From Erysipelotrichaceae bacterium (GTDB lineage Bacteria; Bacillota_I; Bacilli_A; Erysipelotrichales; Erysipelotrichaceae), in assembly GCA_003520745.1 (NCBI GenBank), contig DOUE01000026.1, positions 125,919 to 150,398 on the forward strand: a DNA stretch of 24,480 nt. The letters are read 5' to 3'. This document shows positions 14,986 to 21,218 of the stretch, piece by piece; the stretch's first letter is position 1, and every line of letters starts with the position of its first letter. Made by a program: the position numbers and the translations under genes. The notes beneath the pieces were generated by a model, which made no database searches, had not been told where the DNA came from, and worked only from the letters and a program-made list of their open reading frames with translations.

Positions 14986-15257
14986 TTTCGAACAATCAAG
15001 CGCTTACATTGTTGACTTAGTCCTGAAAACAACTCTTGATGGTATAGAAAAAGAAGTTGTACCGCAATTGTGCCAAACTAACGTCAACCTGCGATCCAAG
15101 ACTTCCCTTGTGAGATTCTACCACAATTTCGCATACTATGAGGATAGAAGTACATCGATGTCTCAACCGAAGTGCCTTCCGTCAAATAAAAAAACGGGTC
15201 TTGGCCGCGTCACTTTCGAAATCTCATTGTGCATTCTTGTCAATGCTTCATCCAAAA
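14986..15257. other. intergenic stretch without a supportable gene
   Basis: I see no coding signal here: open frames on both strands lack ribosome sites and family features. It contains a run of A on the plus strand near 15187-15194, which would be a T-run for minus-strand transcripts, but no clear hairpin precedes it. It probably represents decayed sequence downstream of the zinc-ribbon pseudogene. Confidence 0.5.
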
Positions 15258-15601
15258 CTAAAACCGATCACCACTTAAGATCGAACTTGTCCATAACCCG
15301 CTTTTCTGCCAAGACTGGGGATACTTGCAGTTGGAGCATTTATCGAGTTTCAACCAGGCATATTTTTTATCGCGGTATCATTTTGAGCCTGTCTGACTTT
15401 TCGTTCTAGATCGATTTGCGCTTTCGTACCATGTTTTCCGGTTTTGGATTGCGCATATTTATTGCTAGTTCCAAACCTGACTTCCGCACTGGCGTTCCCG
15501 ACGATTTCCTGCGCAACCGTATTCACTTGTCCGCAGTGTTCGCATGTATACGAAACATATACCGGGTGCTTCAACTTTTGAGAATAAATCGTAGATCCCA
15601 T
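15258..15601 (-). pseudogene. frameshifted zinc-ribbon protein remnant
   Basis: The frame starting at ATG 15599-15601 (GAGGTG six bases upstream) reads MGSTIYSQKLKHPVYVSYTC, then EHCGQVN, a CxxC knuckle, and a charged helix, and stops at 15350. From about 15372 the next frame takes over and reads DKKYAWLKLDKCSNCKYPQS to a TAG at 15258, giving the second CxxC knuckle expected in a zinc-ribbon protein. One base change in length (for example a single deletion near 15372-15385) restores one continuous two-knuckle protein. The membrane part I would expect after CxxC...QSW in this kind of protein is absent. I read this as a broken and truncated gene, of unknown function when intact. Confidence 0.6.
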
Positions 15602-15762
15602 TTCGTTCACCTCGCTTTGATGGAGTCTGCACGATCAATAAAACGAAAGCAACAAAACTCTCCTCATCTACCCAGATCATATCCCCGCTCCCTGGAAATT
15701 AAATGAGAGTGGTTTAATTGGCAGTTGGGATCACAAAATGACCCGCTTCGCCAGAACTAAGT
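15602..15762. other. intergenic stretch, no gene seen
   Basis: Upstream region of the zinc-ribbon remnant. No promoter with acceptable -35 and -10 was found. Further upstream come a terminator (15763-15784), a tRNA 3'-end remnant (15796-15817) and about 165 bases of featureless AT-rich sequence before the isochorismatase stop. Confidence 0.4.
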
Positions 15763-15784
15763 AAAGAAAACCCGCGAAAGCGGG
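15763..15784 (-). terminator. terminator behind the tRNA remnant
   Basis: CCCGC/GCGGG stem (15771-15775, 15780-15784) with a stable four-base loop, followed on the minus strand by TTTTCTTT. It sits 11 bases past the CCA-like end of the tRNA remnant. Confidence 0.8.
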
Positions 15785-15795
15785 CTTGGATTGTA

Positions 15796-15817
15796 CATGG
15801 TGCCGTCTTTGAGAATC
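15796..15817 (-). pseudogene. tRNA 3'-end remnant
   Basis: 18 of 22 bases match 16739-16760, the 3' end of the tRNA-Thr gene. On the minus strand it reads GATTCTC, then AGACGGC-A-CCA, that is, T-arm 3' half, acceptor strand, discriminator and encoded CCA. No matching 5' acceptor (GCCGTCT) lies upstream, so the rest of the tRNA is absent. It is either an attachment-site duplication or the stub of a second tRNA gene. Confidence 0.5.
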
Positions 15818-15984
15818 TCGGTAAAATGTGTCTTAACGTTCGTTTATGGTAATAGGACATCAAACGGAATTTTCATCTAGATTCAAAATCTCGTTTCACA
15901 GATTTGTATACATACCGTCTTTTAATTGGGGATCTCCAAAAGTCGGCCTATTCCAATATTGATGTTCTGAAAAAACCGACCAAT

Positions 15985-16476
15985 TTAGTTCTGCAAGTCA
16001 ACTAAACGAGTGATCTTGCAGCCATTACTCTCGTAATATTGTAACATCTCATCAATTTTCTTTTTATCGTAACTGGTTATGCAATCTGATAGGACGGTAA
16101 CATCATAATTCTCTTTGCGTAAGTTGTAACAGGTCGATTTGACACAAGCAACAGCATCCGCTCCCGATATGAAGAAATCACTAATTTCATGTTTGCCAAT
16201 AAAGTCTGAAAACTCTTCACTGGTTAACGCGTTGCCTTTATATTTCGTAAATACATTCTCTGATACTATGTTCAAATCCGAGGCTAATTCCGATCCAGGT
16301 GTATTGGGTTTAAACGTCCTGGTTCCGGCCGATAGATTTTCATGCCTTATATAAACTACATGAATATCATTGTTAACCGCCCAATCGATCGCATGATTGA
16401 TATTGCCAATTACCTCTTTGTAATTCTTCGTTATGTCTTTTTGAATGTCGATGACAACTAGCGCTTTTTTCTGCAT
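15985..16476 (-). CDS. isochorismatase-family cysteine hydrolase
   Basis: 163 residues with the cysteine-hydrolase fold that includes nicotinamidases, isochorismatases and N-carbamoyl-amidases. The catalytic triad is visible: Asp in ALVVIDIQKD, Lys in FTKYKGNAL and Cys in ADAVACVKST. The ATG at 16474-16476 is preceded by GGGAGGAAA at ideal spacing; an in-frame TTG eight codons upstream is less likely. Its base composition is far lower in G+C than its neighbours (18 of 60 bases at 16021-16080), and it lies between a tRNA gene and a copy of that tRNA's 3' end, which suggests acquisition by transfer. The true substrate is unknown. The 230 bases upstream show no good promoter. Confidence 0.85.
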   Translation of the reverse strand: MQKKALVVIDIQKDITKNYKEVIGNINHAIDWAVNNDIHVVYIRHENLSAGTRTFKPNTPGSELASDLNIVSENVFTKYKGNALTSEEFSDFIGKHEISDFFISGADAVACVKSTCYNLRKENYDVTVLSDCITSYDKKKIDEMLQYYESNGCKITRLVDLQN

Positions 16477-16703
16477 AGTGTTTCCTCCCGATAGGTGCAA
16501 ATGATCATCAAATGACTTTTCCAGATCCGCGAAATATGTTACTCGGCAATCACATTCTGTTCACTCTGTACATTTCAATGTTTTCCACTAATAAAATCAT
16601 ATGCTTCCAGGTAACACGAAAGCAAGTACTTTTGGAAATCCTATTCTATAATTCCAGTATATTCTTATGAGAGTTCACAATTAGTGCACTTATAGTTTTG
16701 ACA

Positions 16704-16731
16704 TATAAAAAAGCCTTTGTTTAAAGGCTTT
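16704..16731 (-). terminator. terminator of tRNA-Thr
   Basis: A 9-bp stem AAAGCCTTT/AAAGGCTTT (16710-16718, 16723-16731) with a four-base loop runs into TTTTTT ATA on the minus strand, nine bases past the CCA end. Confidence 0.9.
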
Positions 16732-16740
16732 GTTGACTCA

Positions 16741-16814
16741 TGGTGCCATCACGGAGAATCGGACTCCGAACTGAGCATTACCATTGCTCTGTTTTACCAT
16801 TGAACTATGATGGC
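16741..16814 (-). tRNA. tRNA-Thr (GGT)
   Basis: 74 nucleotides with encoded CCA. Acceptor GCCATCA/TGATGGC pairs fully, the anticodon stem GAGCA/TGCTC encloses ATGGTAA (anticodon GGT at 16780-16782), and the T stem CGGAG/CTCCG is perfect. Threonine identity is supported by G1-C72, C2-G71 and A73. Two oddities: the T loop is TCCGATT, with C where nearly all tRNAs have T55, and the D stem has a C13/A22 mismatch. The D arm (GTTCAATGGTA) looks like that of Gly tRNAs. Own promoter and terminator flank it. Confidence 0.9.
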
Positions 16815-16826
16815 GTGTGCCATAAT

Positions 16827-16855
16827 ATAATAACCAAAATAGTTCAATAAATCAA
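16827..16855 (-). promoter_or_regulatory. promoter of tRNA-Thr
   Basis: TTGATT (16850-16855), 17-base spacer, TATTAT (16827-16832). The predicted start is about six bases before the mature tRNA. It lies directly after the maf stop codon. Confidence 0.65.
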
Positions 16856-16858
16856 GAG

Positions 16859-17419
16859 CTATAAATACTTTTGTATACTTTGGTAGACCCGGGCGATGGG
16901 GAGTCCCATGACCGTATAATAGTCCCCGACGATCCCTTTGATGAAGAGCGCGCCCTTATCCTGGATGCCGTAAGCCCCTGCTTTATCCAGGCAGACTTTG
17001 GTATCCACATACTTTTTGATCTGGTCTTCGGTCAACGGAAAGAACTCGACGTCGGTTTCGGTGAAGAATTTCTCTTCCGATCCCGGACCGATGATGCTGA
17101 CGCCGGTGATGACTTTATGGACGCGTCCTGAAAGTTTACGCAACATTTCGATCGCGACCGGGACTTCGACCGGTTTTCCCAAGACTTCATCGTCGATGAC
17201 GACGATGGTGTCCGCACCGATGACCACGGAATCCGGATGCTTCTGAAAAACCAAATGCGCCTTGCGGTATGCAAGATCGGCTACCGCATCCCCCAGCGGT
17301 AACTCGGCGTTCAAGGTTTCGTCGACTTGCGGATTGATGATCGTAAACGGAATCTCACACAAAGCCATGAGTTCTCTGCGGCGAGGGCTTTGGCTCGCCA
17401 AAATGAGTTGCTTATACAT
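16859..17419 (-). CDS. maf: Maf family nucleoside triphosphate pyrophosphatase
   Basis: Cytosolic housecleaning enzyme that hydrolyses noncanonical or methylated nucleoside triphosphates (dTTP/UTP class in the YhdE group) to monophosphates. 186 residues, full length. It begins with the signature LILASQSPRRRELM (5-18), followed by GADTIVVIDDEVLGKP (about 68-83), the S-G-R-x-H segment SGRVHKVITGVSI and GAYGIQDKGALFIKGIVGDY (about 148-167). The ATG has AGGAGGGGG three bases upstream, and a promoter stands between it and the ABC-F stop. Confidence 0.95.
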   Translation of the reverse strand: MYKQLILASQSPRRRELMALCEIPFTIINPQVDETLNAELPLGDAVADLAYRKAHLVFQKHPDSVVIGADTIVVIDDEVLGKPVEVPVAIEMLRKLSGRVHKVITGVSIIGPGSEEKFFTETDVEFFPLTEDQIKKYVDTKVCLDKAGAYGIQDKGALFIKGIVGDYYTVMGLPIARVYQSIQKYL

Positions 17420-17440
17420 TGTCCCCCTCCTGACTTTTCT

Positions 17441-17468
17441 ATTATAACGTATCCGATAAAAATGTCAT
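17441..17468 (-). promoter_or_regulatory. promoter of maf
   Basis: ATGACA (17463-17468, five of six), 16-base spacer, perfect TATAAT (17441-17446), about 22 bases before the ATG and just after the ABC-F stop. Confidence 0.65.
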
Positions 17469-17474
17469 GTGAAA

Positions 17475-19022
17475 TTACACCAGATATCCAAAATCTTGCG
17501 AAATATTCTCCAGTCCGTTTGCGCTCAGAACGTAGCGCGTTCCGGTCACGTTCAGCAGGAAGCGGCGGTCATGGGAAACCGCGAGGATCGCGCCATGGTA
17601 GTTGTCCAACATTTCTTCAACGACGGGGAGGGTCAGCGGGCTGAGATTACGCGTCGGTTCATCGAGGATCAAGAGATCGTTGTCGCCAAGCACCAGCGAT
17701 ACCAAGAGGATTTTCGCCTTTTGACCTTGCGAACAAGCCGAGATCGGCTGACGCATCTCTTCTTCGGTAAACTTGAGATTGCCAAGATAGGTCATGATCC
17801 GCGTCTTTTCTTCCTTGGTCCCGTCTTGGGTCAAGAATTCGACCGCGTTTGACGACAAGGGTAGCAGCTCGTCATAGTTTTGCGGCATATAGCCGACGTG
17901 GGTCCCTCGTTCACGGGCTTTTTGGTGAAGATGGGCGAGGTAGGTGGTCTTGCCTGATCCGTTGTCGCCGAGGAGTCCGATGCGTGCCCGTCCGTAAATC
18001 GTCAGTCCCAAATTCTGTGCAAGAACCCTGCCCCCGATTTTCAACTCGGGTAAAATATCATCCAACAGGCACTTCTGGTCGTAGACCGGTTCCTTTTCCT
18101 GGAAGAACAAGGTGATCGATTCTTCGGGATCAGGCTTCTTGATTTTTTCTTCGCCATCCAACCGATCCCTAACCGCCTTCAGATTCTTGATCTTCTTCTT
18201 CAACAACCTCGCCCCCGCGGGGTCTTGGCGGCTGATGGTCGACTGCGCATGTTCGACTTTCTGATAGATCTGCCGCCACTTCTCCAATTGTTTCTCGTAT
18301 TCGGCCCTCTGCTTGCGCGAGAGCGTCGTTTGGCGTTCGATCAAGTGCAGACGCGTGGAAACGTATTCGTCGTACCCGCAGGATACGCAGGTCCACAGCG
18401 GGACGGTCTTGCGTTGCGTCTGTTCAAGATGCAGGATGCGGTTGACGCATCGCTTCAACAGCGTTTCGTCATGGGAGACAAAGAGGATCGGCAACGTTGT
18501 ACTTAGGATGAACTCTTCGAACCATCGTAAGGCGTTTAGATCCAAGTCGTTGGTCGGTTCGTCCAGGACCAACAACTCCGGTTCCTGCAGCATCAACTTG
18601 ACCAACTGGATCTTGATGCGCTCCCCTCCGCTCAACCGGTTCAACGGGTCGTCATAGCGTTCTTCCGGGATGCCGACGTCCAACTTCGCCATCCATCGTT
18701 TCATCTCGGTCAACTTCTCGTAATCGATCCATCCGGTTTCATCCCGTAGAACGAATTCGATCAACGCCGTTTTCATTTCTTCATCGGCCAGCCATTGGGG
18801 GAGATATCCGATCCGTTTCGTATCGCCGGTGACTTTCCCATCGACGATCAGGGATTCGGCGATCGACGACGGTGTGGCGATGAGTTTGCATATCGTGCTT
18901 TTCCCGTTCCCTTCTTCGCCGATGATCGCCATTTTATCCCCGGCTTGGATGGAGAAAGACAGGTCTTTGACCAAGACCCTGCCTTTGGGTGTCGTGATTG
19001 TGATGTTTTGTAGTGTTAACAT
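17475..19022 (-). CDS. ABC-F family ATPase
   Basis: Cytosolic twin-ATPase protein of the ABC-F class, which binds the ribosomal E site and acts in translation or antibiotic protection; no membrane segments. In 515 residues: Walker A GEEGNGKST (35-43), signature LSGGE (130-134), Walker B LLVLDEPTNDLD (150-161), a basic coiled-coil linker (about 225-300, the part that reaches toward the peptidyl-transferase centre), then GDNGSGKTT (352-360), the altered signature CSQGQ (430-434) and LLILDEPT (450-457). A CVSC pair (212-215) precedes the linker. The ATG 19020-19022 has GAGG upstream; an in-frame TTG at 19070 would run through the terminator hairpin and is rejected. Subfamily and drug specificity cannot be told by eye. 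The leader suggests attenuation control. Confidence 0.9.
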   Translation of the reverse strand: MLTLQNITITTPKGRVLVKDLSFSIQAGDKMAIIGEEGNGKSTICKLIATPSSIAESLIVDGKVTGDTKRIGYLPQWLADEEMKTALIEFVLRDETGWIDYEKLTEMKRWMAKLDVGIPEERYDDPLNRLSGGERIKIQLVKLMLQEPELLVLDEPTNDLDLNALRWFEEFILSTTLPILFVSHDETLLKRCVNRILHLEQTQRKTVPLWTCVSCGYDEYVSTRLHLIERQTTLSRKQRAEYEKQLEKWRQIYQKVEHAQSTISRQDPAGARLLKKKIKNLKAVRDRLDGEEKIKKPDPEESITLFFQEKEPVYDQKCLLDDILPELKIGGRVLAQNLGLTIYGRARIGLLGDNGSGKTTYLAHLHQKARERGTHVGYMPQNYDELLPLSSNAVEFLTQDGTKEEKTRIMTYLGNLKFTEEEMRQPISACSQGQKAKILLVSLVLGDNDLLILDEPTRNLSPLTLPVVEEMLDNYHGAILAVSHDRRFLLNVTGTRYVLSANGLENISQDFGYLV

Positions 19023-19033
19023 AGGTACCTCGC

Positions 19034-19057
19034 ATAAAAAAAGACCCGACGGTCTTT
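19034..19057 (-). terminator. terminator/attenuator in front of the ABC-F gene
   Basis: 7-bp stem AAAGACC/GGTCTTT (19040-19046, 19051-19057), tetraloop, then TTTT on the minus strand. It ends only about 12 bases before the ABC-F ATG and lies between a good promoter and the gene, so any transcript from that promoter must pass it. Confidence 0.8.
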
Positions 19058-19088
19058 CAGTGGAAAACAATAGGAAAAATCCGATGCA

Positions 19089-19130
19089 TTAATGAAGATT
19101 CGCTTTTTTCTCCGTTGGTTTTGTGTACAT
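19089..19130 (-). CDS. putative leader peptide of the ABC-F gene
   Basis: A 13-codon ORF, MYTKPTEKKANLH, begins at ATG 19128-19130 with AGGTGAG (19134-19140) at proper spacing, about 13 bases after the predicted transcription start, and ends about 30 bases before the terminator stem. Codons 7-9 contain an A-run (GAAAAAAG) that could pair with the terminator's T-run. Short translated leaders of this kind control several ABC-F and other ribosome-protection genes by drug-induced stalling; that role here is inferred. Confidence 0.5.
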   Translation of the reverse strand: MYTKPTEKKANLH

Positions 19131-19149
19131 GTTCTCACCTGCTGGTTTT

Positions 19150-19178
19150 ATGATATCAAAGATTCGAATATCGTTCAA
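19150..19178 (-). promoter_or_regulatory. promoter of the ABC-F leader
   Basis: TTGAAC (19173-19178), exact 17-base spacer, TATCAT (19150-19155, five of six). The -35 lies inside the last codons of coaD and the -10 abuts its stop codon. Confidence 0.6.
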
Positions 19179-19638
19179 TCAATTTTTGTGCGACGTAGGG
19201 GGAAACGAAATAACTTACGTCGCCGTGGTTCATGACGATATTCTTGACGACGGAAGAGGAAACGAAGGAATGTTCGGGACTGGAGAGCAGGAAAACGGAT
19301 TCGATTTCCGGAGAAAGCATCATGTTGGCGGTCGCCTGCTGCATTTCATATTCATAGTCCATGACGGCGCGGATGCCGCGGATGAGGATTTTGGCGTCGA
19401 TCCGTTTTGCATAATCGACCGTCAAACCGAGACTGAAATCGACGGTGACGTTGGGGAGATGCTTGACGGATTCTTTGATCATGTCCATCCGTTCTTCCAA
19501 ACTGAACGCAAACGCTTTGTCGGGATTGACCATGATGGCGACGACGAGCTCGTCGAAAATCCCGGCTGCACGTTCGATGATGTCAAGATGACCGTTGGTG
19601 ATGGGATCGAAGGATCCCGGATAGATGGCTTTCGTCAT
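19156..19638 (-). CDS. coaD: phosphopantetheine adenylyltransferase
   Basis: Catalyses the fourth step of coenzyme A synthesis, joining ATP and 4'-phosphopantetheine to dephospho-CoA in the cytosol. 160 residues, normal length. Nucleotidyltransferase motif YPGSFDPITNGH (6-17, TxGH-type TNGH), RGIRAVMDYEYE (about 88-99) and the ISSTxVR-like SFVSSSVVK near residue 128 are all present. The ATG follows GGAGG four bases upstream. A terminator belonging to tetR ends directly before this ribosome site, so a separate promoter or readthrough is needed; I found no good promoter. Its 3' end carries the promoter of the ABC-F leader. Confidence 0.96.
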   Translation of the reverse strand: MTKAIYPGSFDPITNGHLDIIERAAGIFDELVVAIMVNPDKAFAFSLEERMDMIKESVKHLPNVTVDFSLGLTVDYAKRIDAKILIRGIRAVMDYEYEMQQATANMMLSPEIESVFLLSSPEHSFVSSSVVKNIVMNHGDVSYFVSPYVAQKLIERYSNL

Positions 19639-19647
19639 GTTTCCTCC

Positions 19648-19674
19648 GAAGAAAAACGCACTCGAAGCGCGTTT
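19648..19674 (-). terminator. terminator of tetR, adjoining the coaD ribosome site
   Basis: 9-bp stem AAACGCGCT/AGTGCGTTT (19666-19674, 19654-19662, one G-T pair) with loop TCG and trailing TTCTTC on the minus strand. It overlaps the tetR stop codon and ends directly before the coaD GGAGG. Confidence 0.7.
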
Positions 19675-20263
19675 AGAAGAGTCCTTTGTCTAAGATCTCG
19701 ATGACTTGGTCGACCGCATGGTCGAAATCGTCATGTTCGCTGAACATGACATAGTTCAAGCCGATGAAGTTGGAAATCCCCATCATCATGTAGGCGACCA
19801 CTTCCGGATCGTAGTTCTTCATTTCACCCGATAATTGGGCGTTCTTGATCTGATGGATGTAGTTCTCGGCGAACTTCGCGTAATAATCGATGAACAGTTT
19901 CTTGTCGATGTACAAGGATTCCCAGATGATGTTGTACATATGCTTGTGTTCGCGGATGAAATCAAGGTACGCATGCAAGCCTTTGCGTTCGGCTTCCTTA
20001 CGGGTCGTGCATCCTTTGATGTTGAGGGCGATATGCATGCGGATCTGATGGGAATACTGCAGCAGCAAGTAACAATACAGACTCAGTTTATCGGTGAAGT
20101 AGATGTAGAAAGTCCCCGGCGCAACGTTGGCCAGGCTCGTGATTTCATTGATCGACGTCCCGTAATACCCGTTCTTGAAGAACAGTTGTTCCGCGGCATC
20201 GCAGATCCGATCGAGCGTTGCTTGACCGCGTTTGGTTTTCGGCTTGTTCACTAAGGATTCCAA
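19673..20263 (-). CDS. TetR/AcrR family transcriptional regulator
   Basis: 196-residue repressor-type regulator. The N-terminal HTH (about 15-60) shows the family pattern ATLDRICDAAEQLFFKNGYYG, then TSINEIT and GTFYIYFTDK. The C-terminal ligand domain is helical and not assignable. The frame extends 15 codons upstream to TTG 20308, but that region holds a well-formed promoter, and TTG 20261-20263 has GAGGTGG five bases before it, so I choose the shorter form. It follows the CoA-transferase/hydrolase genes, with a large inverted repeat in the gap, and could control them or itself. A terminator overlaps its stop. Confidence 0.88.
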   Translation of the reverse strand: MESLVNKPKTKRGQATLDRICDAAEQLFFKNGYYGTSINEITSLANVAPGTFYIYFTDKLSLYCYLLLQYSHQIRMHIALNIKGCTTRKEAERKGLHAYLDFIREHKHMYNIIWESLYIDKKLFIDYYAKFAENYIHQIKNAQLSGEMKNYDPEVVAYMMMGISNFIGLNYVMFSEHDDFDHAVDQVIEILDKGLF

Positions 20264-20288
20264 AGCGTCCACCTCGACTTTCTTTGTT

Positions 20289-20317
20289 ATTTTACCATCA
20301 ATCCACAATTTTCACAA
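20289..20317 (-). promoter_or_regulatory. promoter of tetR
   Basis: TTGTGA (20312-20317, four of six), 17-base spacer, TAAAAT (20289-20294, five of six). The predicted start is about 20 bases before the TTG start codon chosen here. Confidence 0.55.
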
Positions 20318-20323
20318 TTACAT

Positions 20324-20397
20324 CGTGCCGTAGAACGACTGGACATGGCGGACAACATGACACAATTTTGGGAGGACAACATTCGTTGTACGGCACG
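20324..20397. repeat. 15-bp inverted repeat enclosing 9-bp direct repeats, before tetR
   Basis: CGTGCCGTAGAACGA (20324-20338) and TCGTTGTACGGCACG (20383-20397) are inverted repeats with one mismatch, 44 bases apart. Inside, GGACAACAT occurs twice (20350-20358, 20374-20382). Placed between the hydrolase stop and the tetR -35, it could be the TetR operator region or a long hairpin at the transcript end. No T-run follows, so it is not a canonical terminator. Confidence 0.65.
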
Positions 20398-20402
20398 GTC
20401 CG

Positions 20403-21218
20403 TTAAATCACGTCGTCGCTTTTGCTTGTTGATACGAAGCCGAGGACGAGCGAACTAAACAGCATCGGTTTCTCATACATCGAGGCATGCCCGCTATCGG
20501 GGATCATGACCAAGGAAGCATGGGGGATCTTGCTTGCGATGAAGGTTTGTTCCTGGGCAGGCGTGATGTAGTCATGTTCGCAGGAAACCACCAAGGTCGG
20601 CGCCTGGATCTCATGAAGACGATCGCGGACGTCGTGGTCGTTGGCGCTGTTGGTTAAACGGATCATCGCGTTGATGAAGACGGGGTTGGAGAAAACCCCG
20701 AGTAATATTTTCTTGCGGTTGTTCATCCATTCTTGATGTTTCGTGTAGAACGAAGAGGAATAGATGACCGGGATCGTCGTTGCATAATACGCCTCCGGAT
20801 CGTTGGTCGCCTTGTTCCATGCGACTCCGATCTCCCTGAGCCACGGGCTGGTGTAGGCGGTCGTGTTGAAGAGGAGTAGACGACGAACGAATGAAGGATG
20901 GTCGATCGCGAAACGCATCGCGACTTCCCCTCCGTAGGAAATCCCGAAGAGATCGATCCGGGGTAAGGAAAGATGGTCGCATAAGGACTTCACAACCTCG
21001 ACTTGAATGTCTTGATTGTATTCCAAGCCATCCAATTTGCTGGATCTTCCTTGATCCAACAGATCCACCAGGATGAGTCGATGTTGGTTGCTAAAAGTTT
21101 CGATGAACGGTTTCCAGCTCAAGGTCGACATCATGATGCCGTTAAGCAGGATCAAGGGTGTCCCTTGACCGTATTCTTCGTAATAGACTTCATACTCTTG
21201 AAAAGTGAACGTCGCCAT
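20403..21218 (-). CDS. alpha/beta hydrolase
   Basis: 271-residue serine hydrolase of the alpha/beta fold. Catalytic triad: S94 in the nucleophile elbow GISYGGE, D216 in CEHDYITP, H244 in DSGHASMYEKP; the oxyanion segment is LLNGIMM (24-30). No signal peptide is visible, so it acts in the cytosol. Its ATG shares one base with the TAA of the CoA-transferase (TAATG), implying coupled translation and a shared pathway, for example hydrolysis of an ester, lactone or thioester handled by the transferase. The exact substrate is unknown. Confidence 0.88.
   Translation of the reverse strand: MATFTFQEYEVYYEEYGQGTPLILLNGIMMSTLSWKPFIETFSNQHRLILVDLLDQGRSSKLDGLEYNQDIQVEVVKSLCDHLSLPRIDLFGISYGGEVAMRFAIDHPSFVRRLLLFNTTAYTSPWLREIGVAWNKATNDPEAYYATTIPVIYSSSFYTKHQEWMNNRKKILLGVFSNPVFINAMIRLTNSANDHDVRDRLHEIQAPTLVVSCEHDYITPAQEQTFIASKIPHASLVMIPDSGHASMYEKPMLFSSLVLGFVSTSKSDDVI

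Noticed and set aside
15116..15126. Half copy of the shared motif (TCTACCACAAT) on the plus strand, and TTTTCCACT at 16575-16583
   Set aside because: Each has only one arm with no matching GTGG arm at the right distance, so they are not counted as sites.
14978..15409. Plus-strand open frame of 143 codons, the longest in the regulator-to-tRNA gap
   Set aside because: No ribosome site and no recognisable domain, and it overlaps the zinc-ribbon remnant on the other strand whose CxxC knuckles make biological sense.
19023..19070. N-terminal extension of the ABC-F protein from TTG 19068-19070
   Set aside because: The extension would translate the terminator hairpin and has no ribosome site, while the ATG at 19020-19022 has one and begins exactly at the ABC domain.
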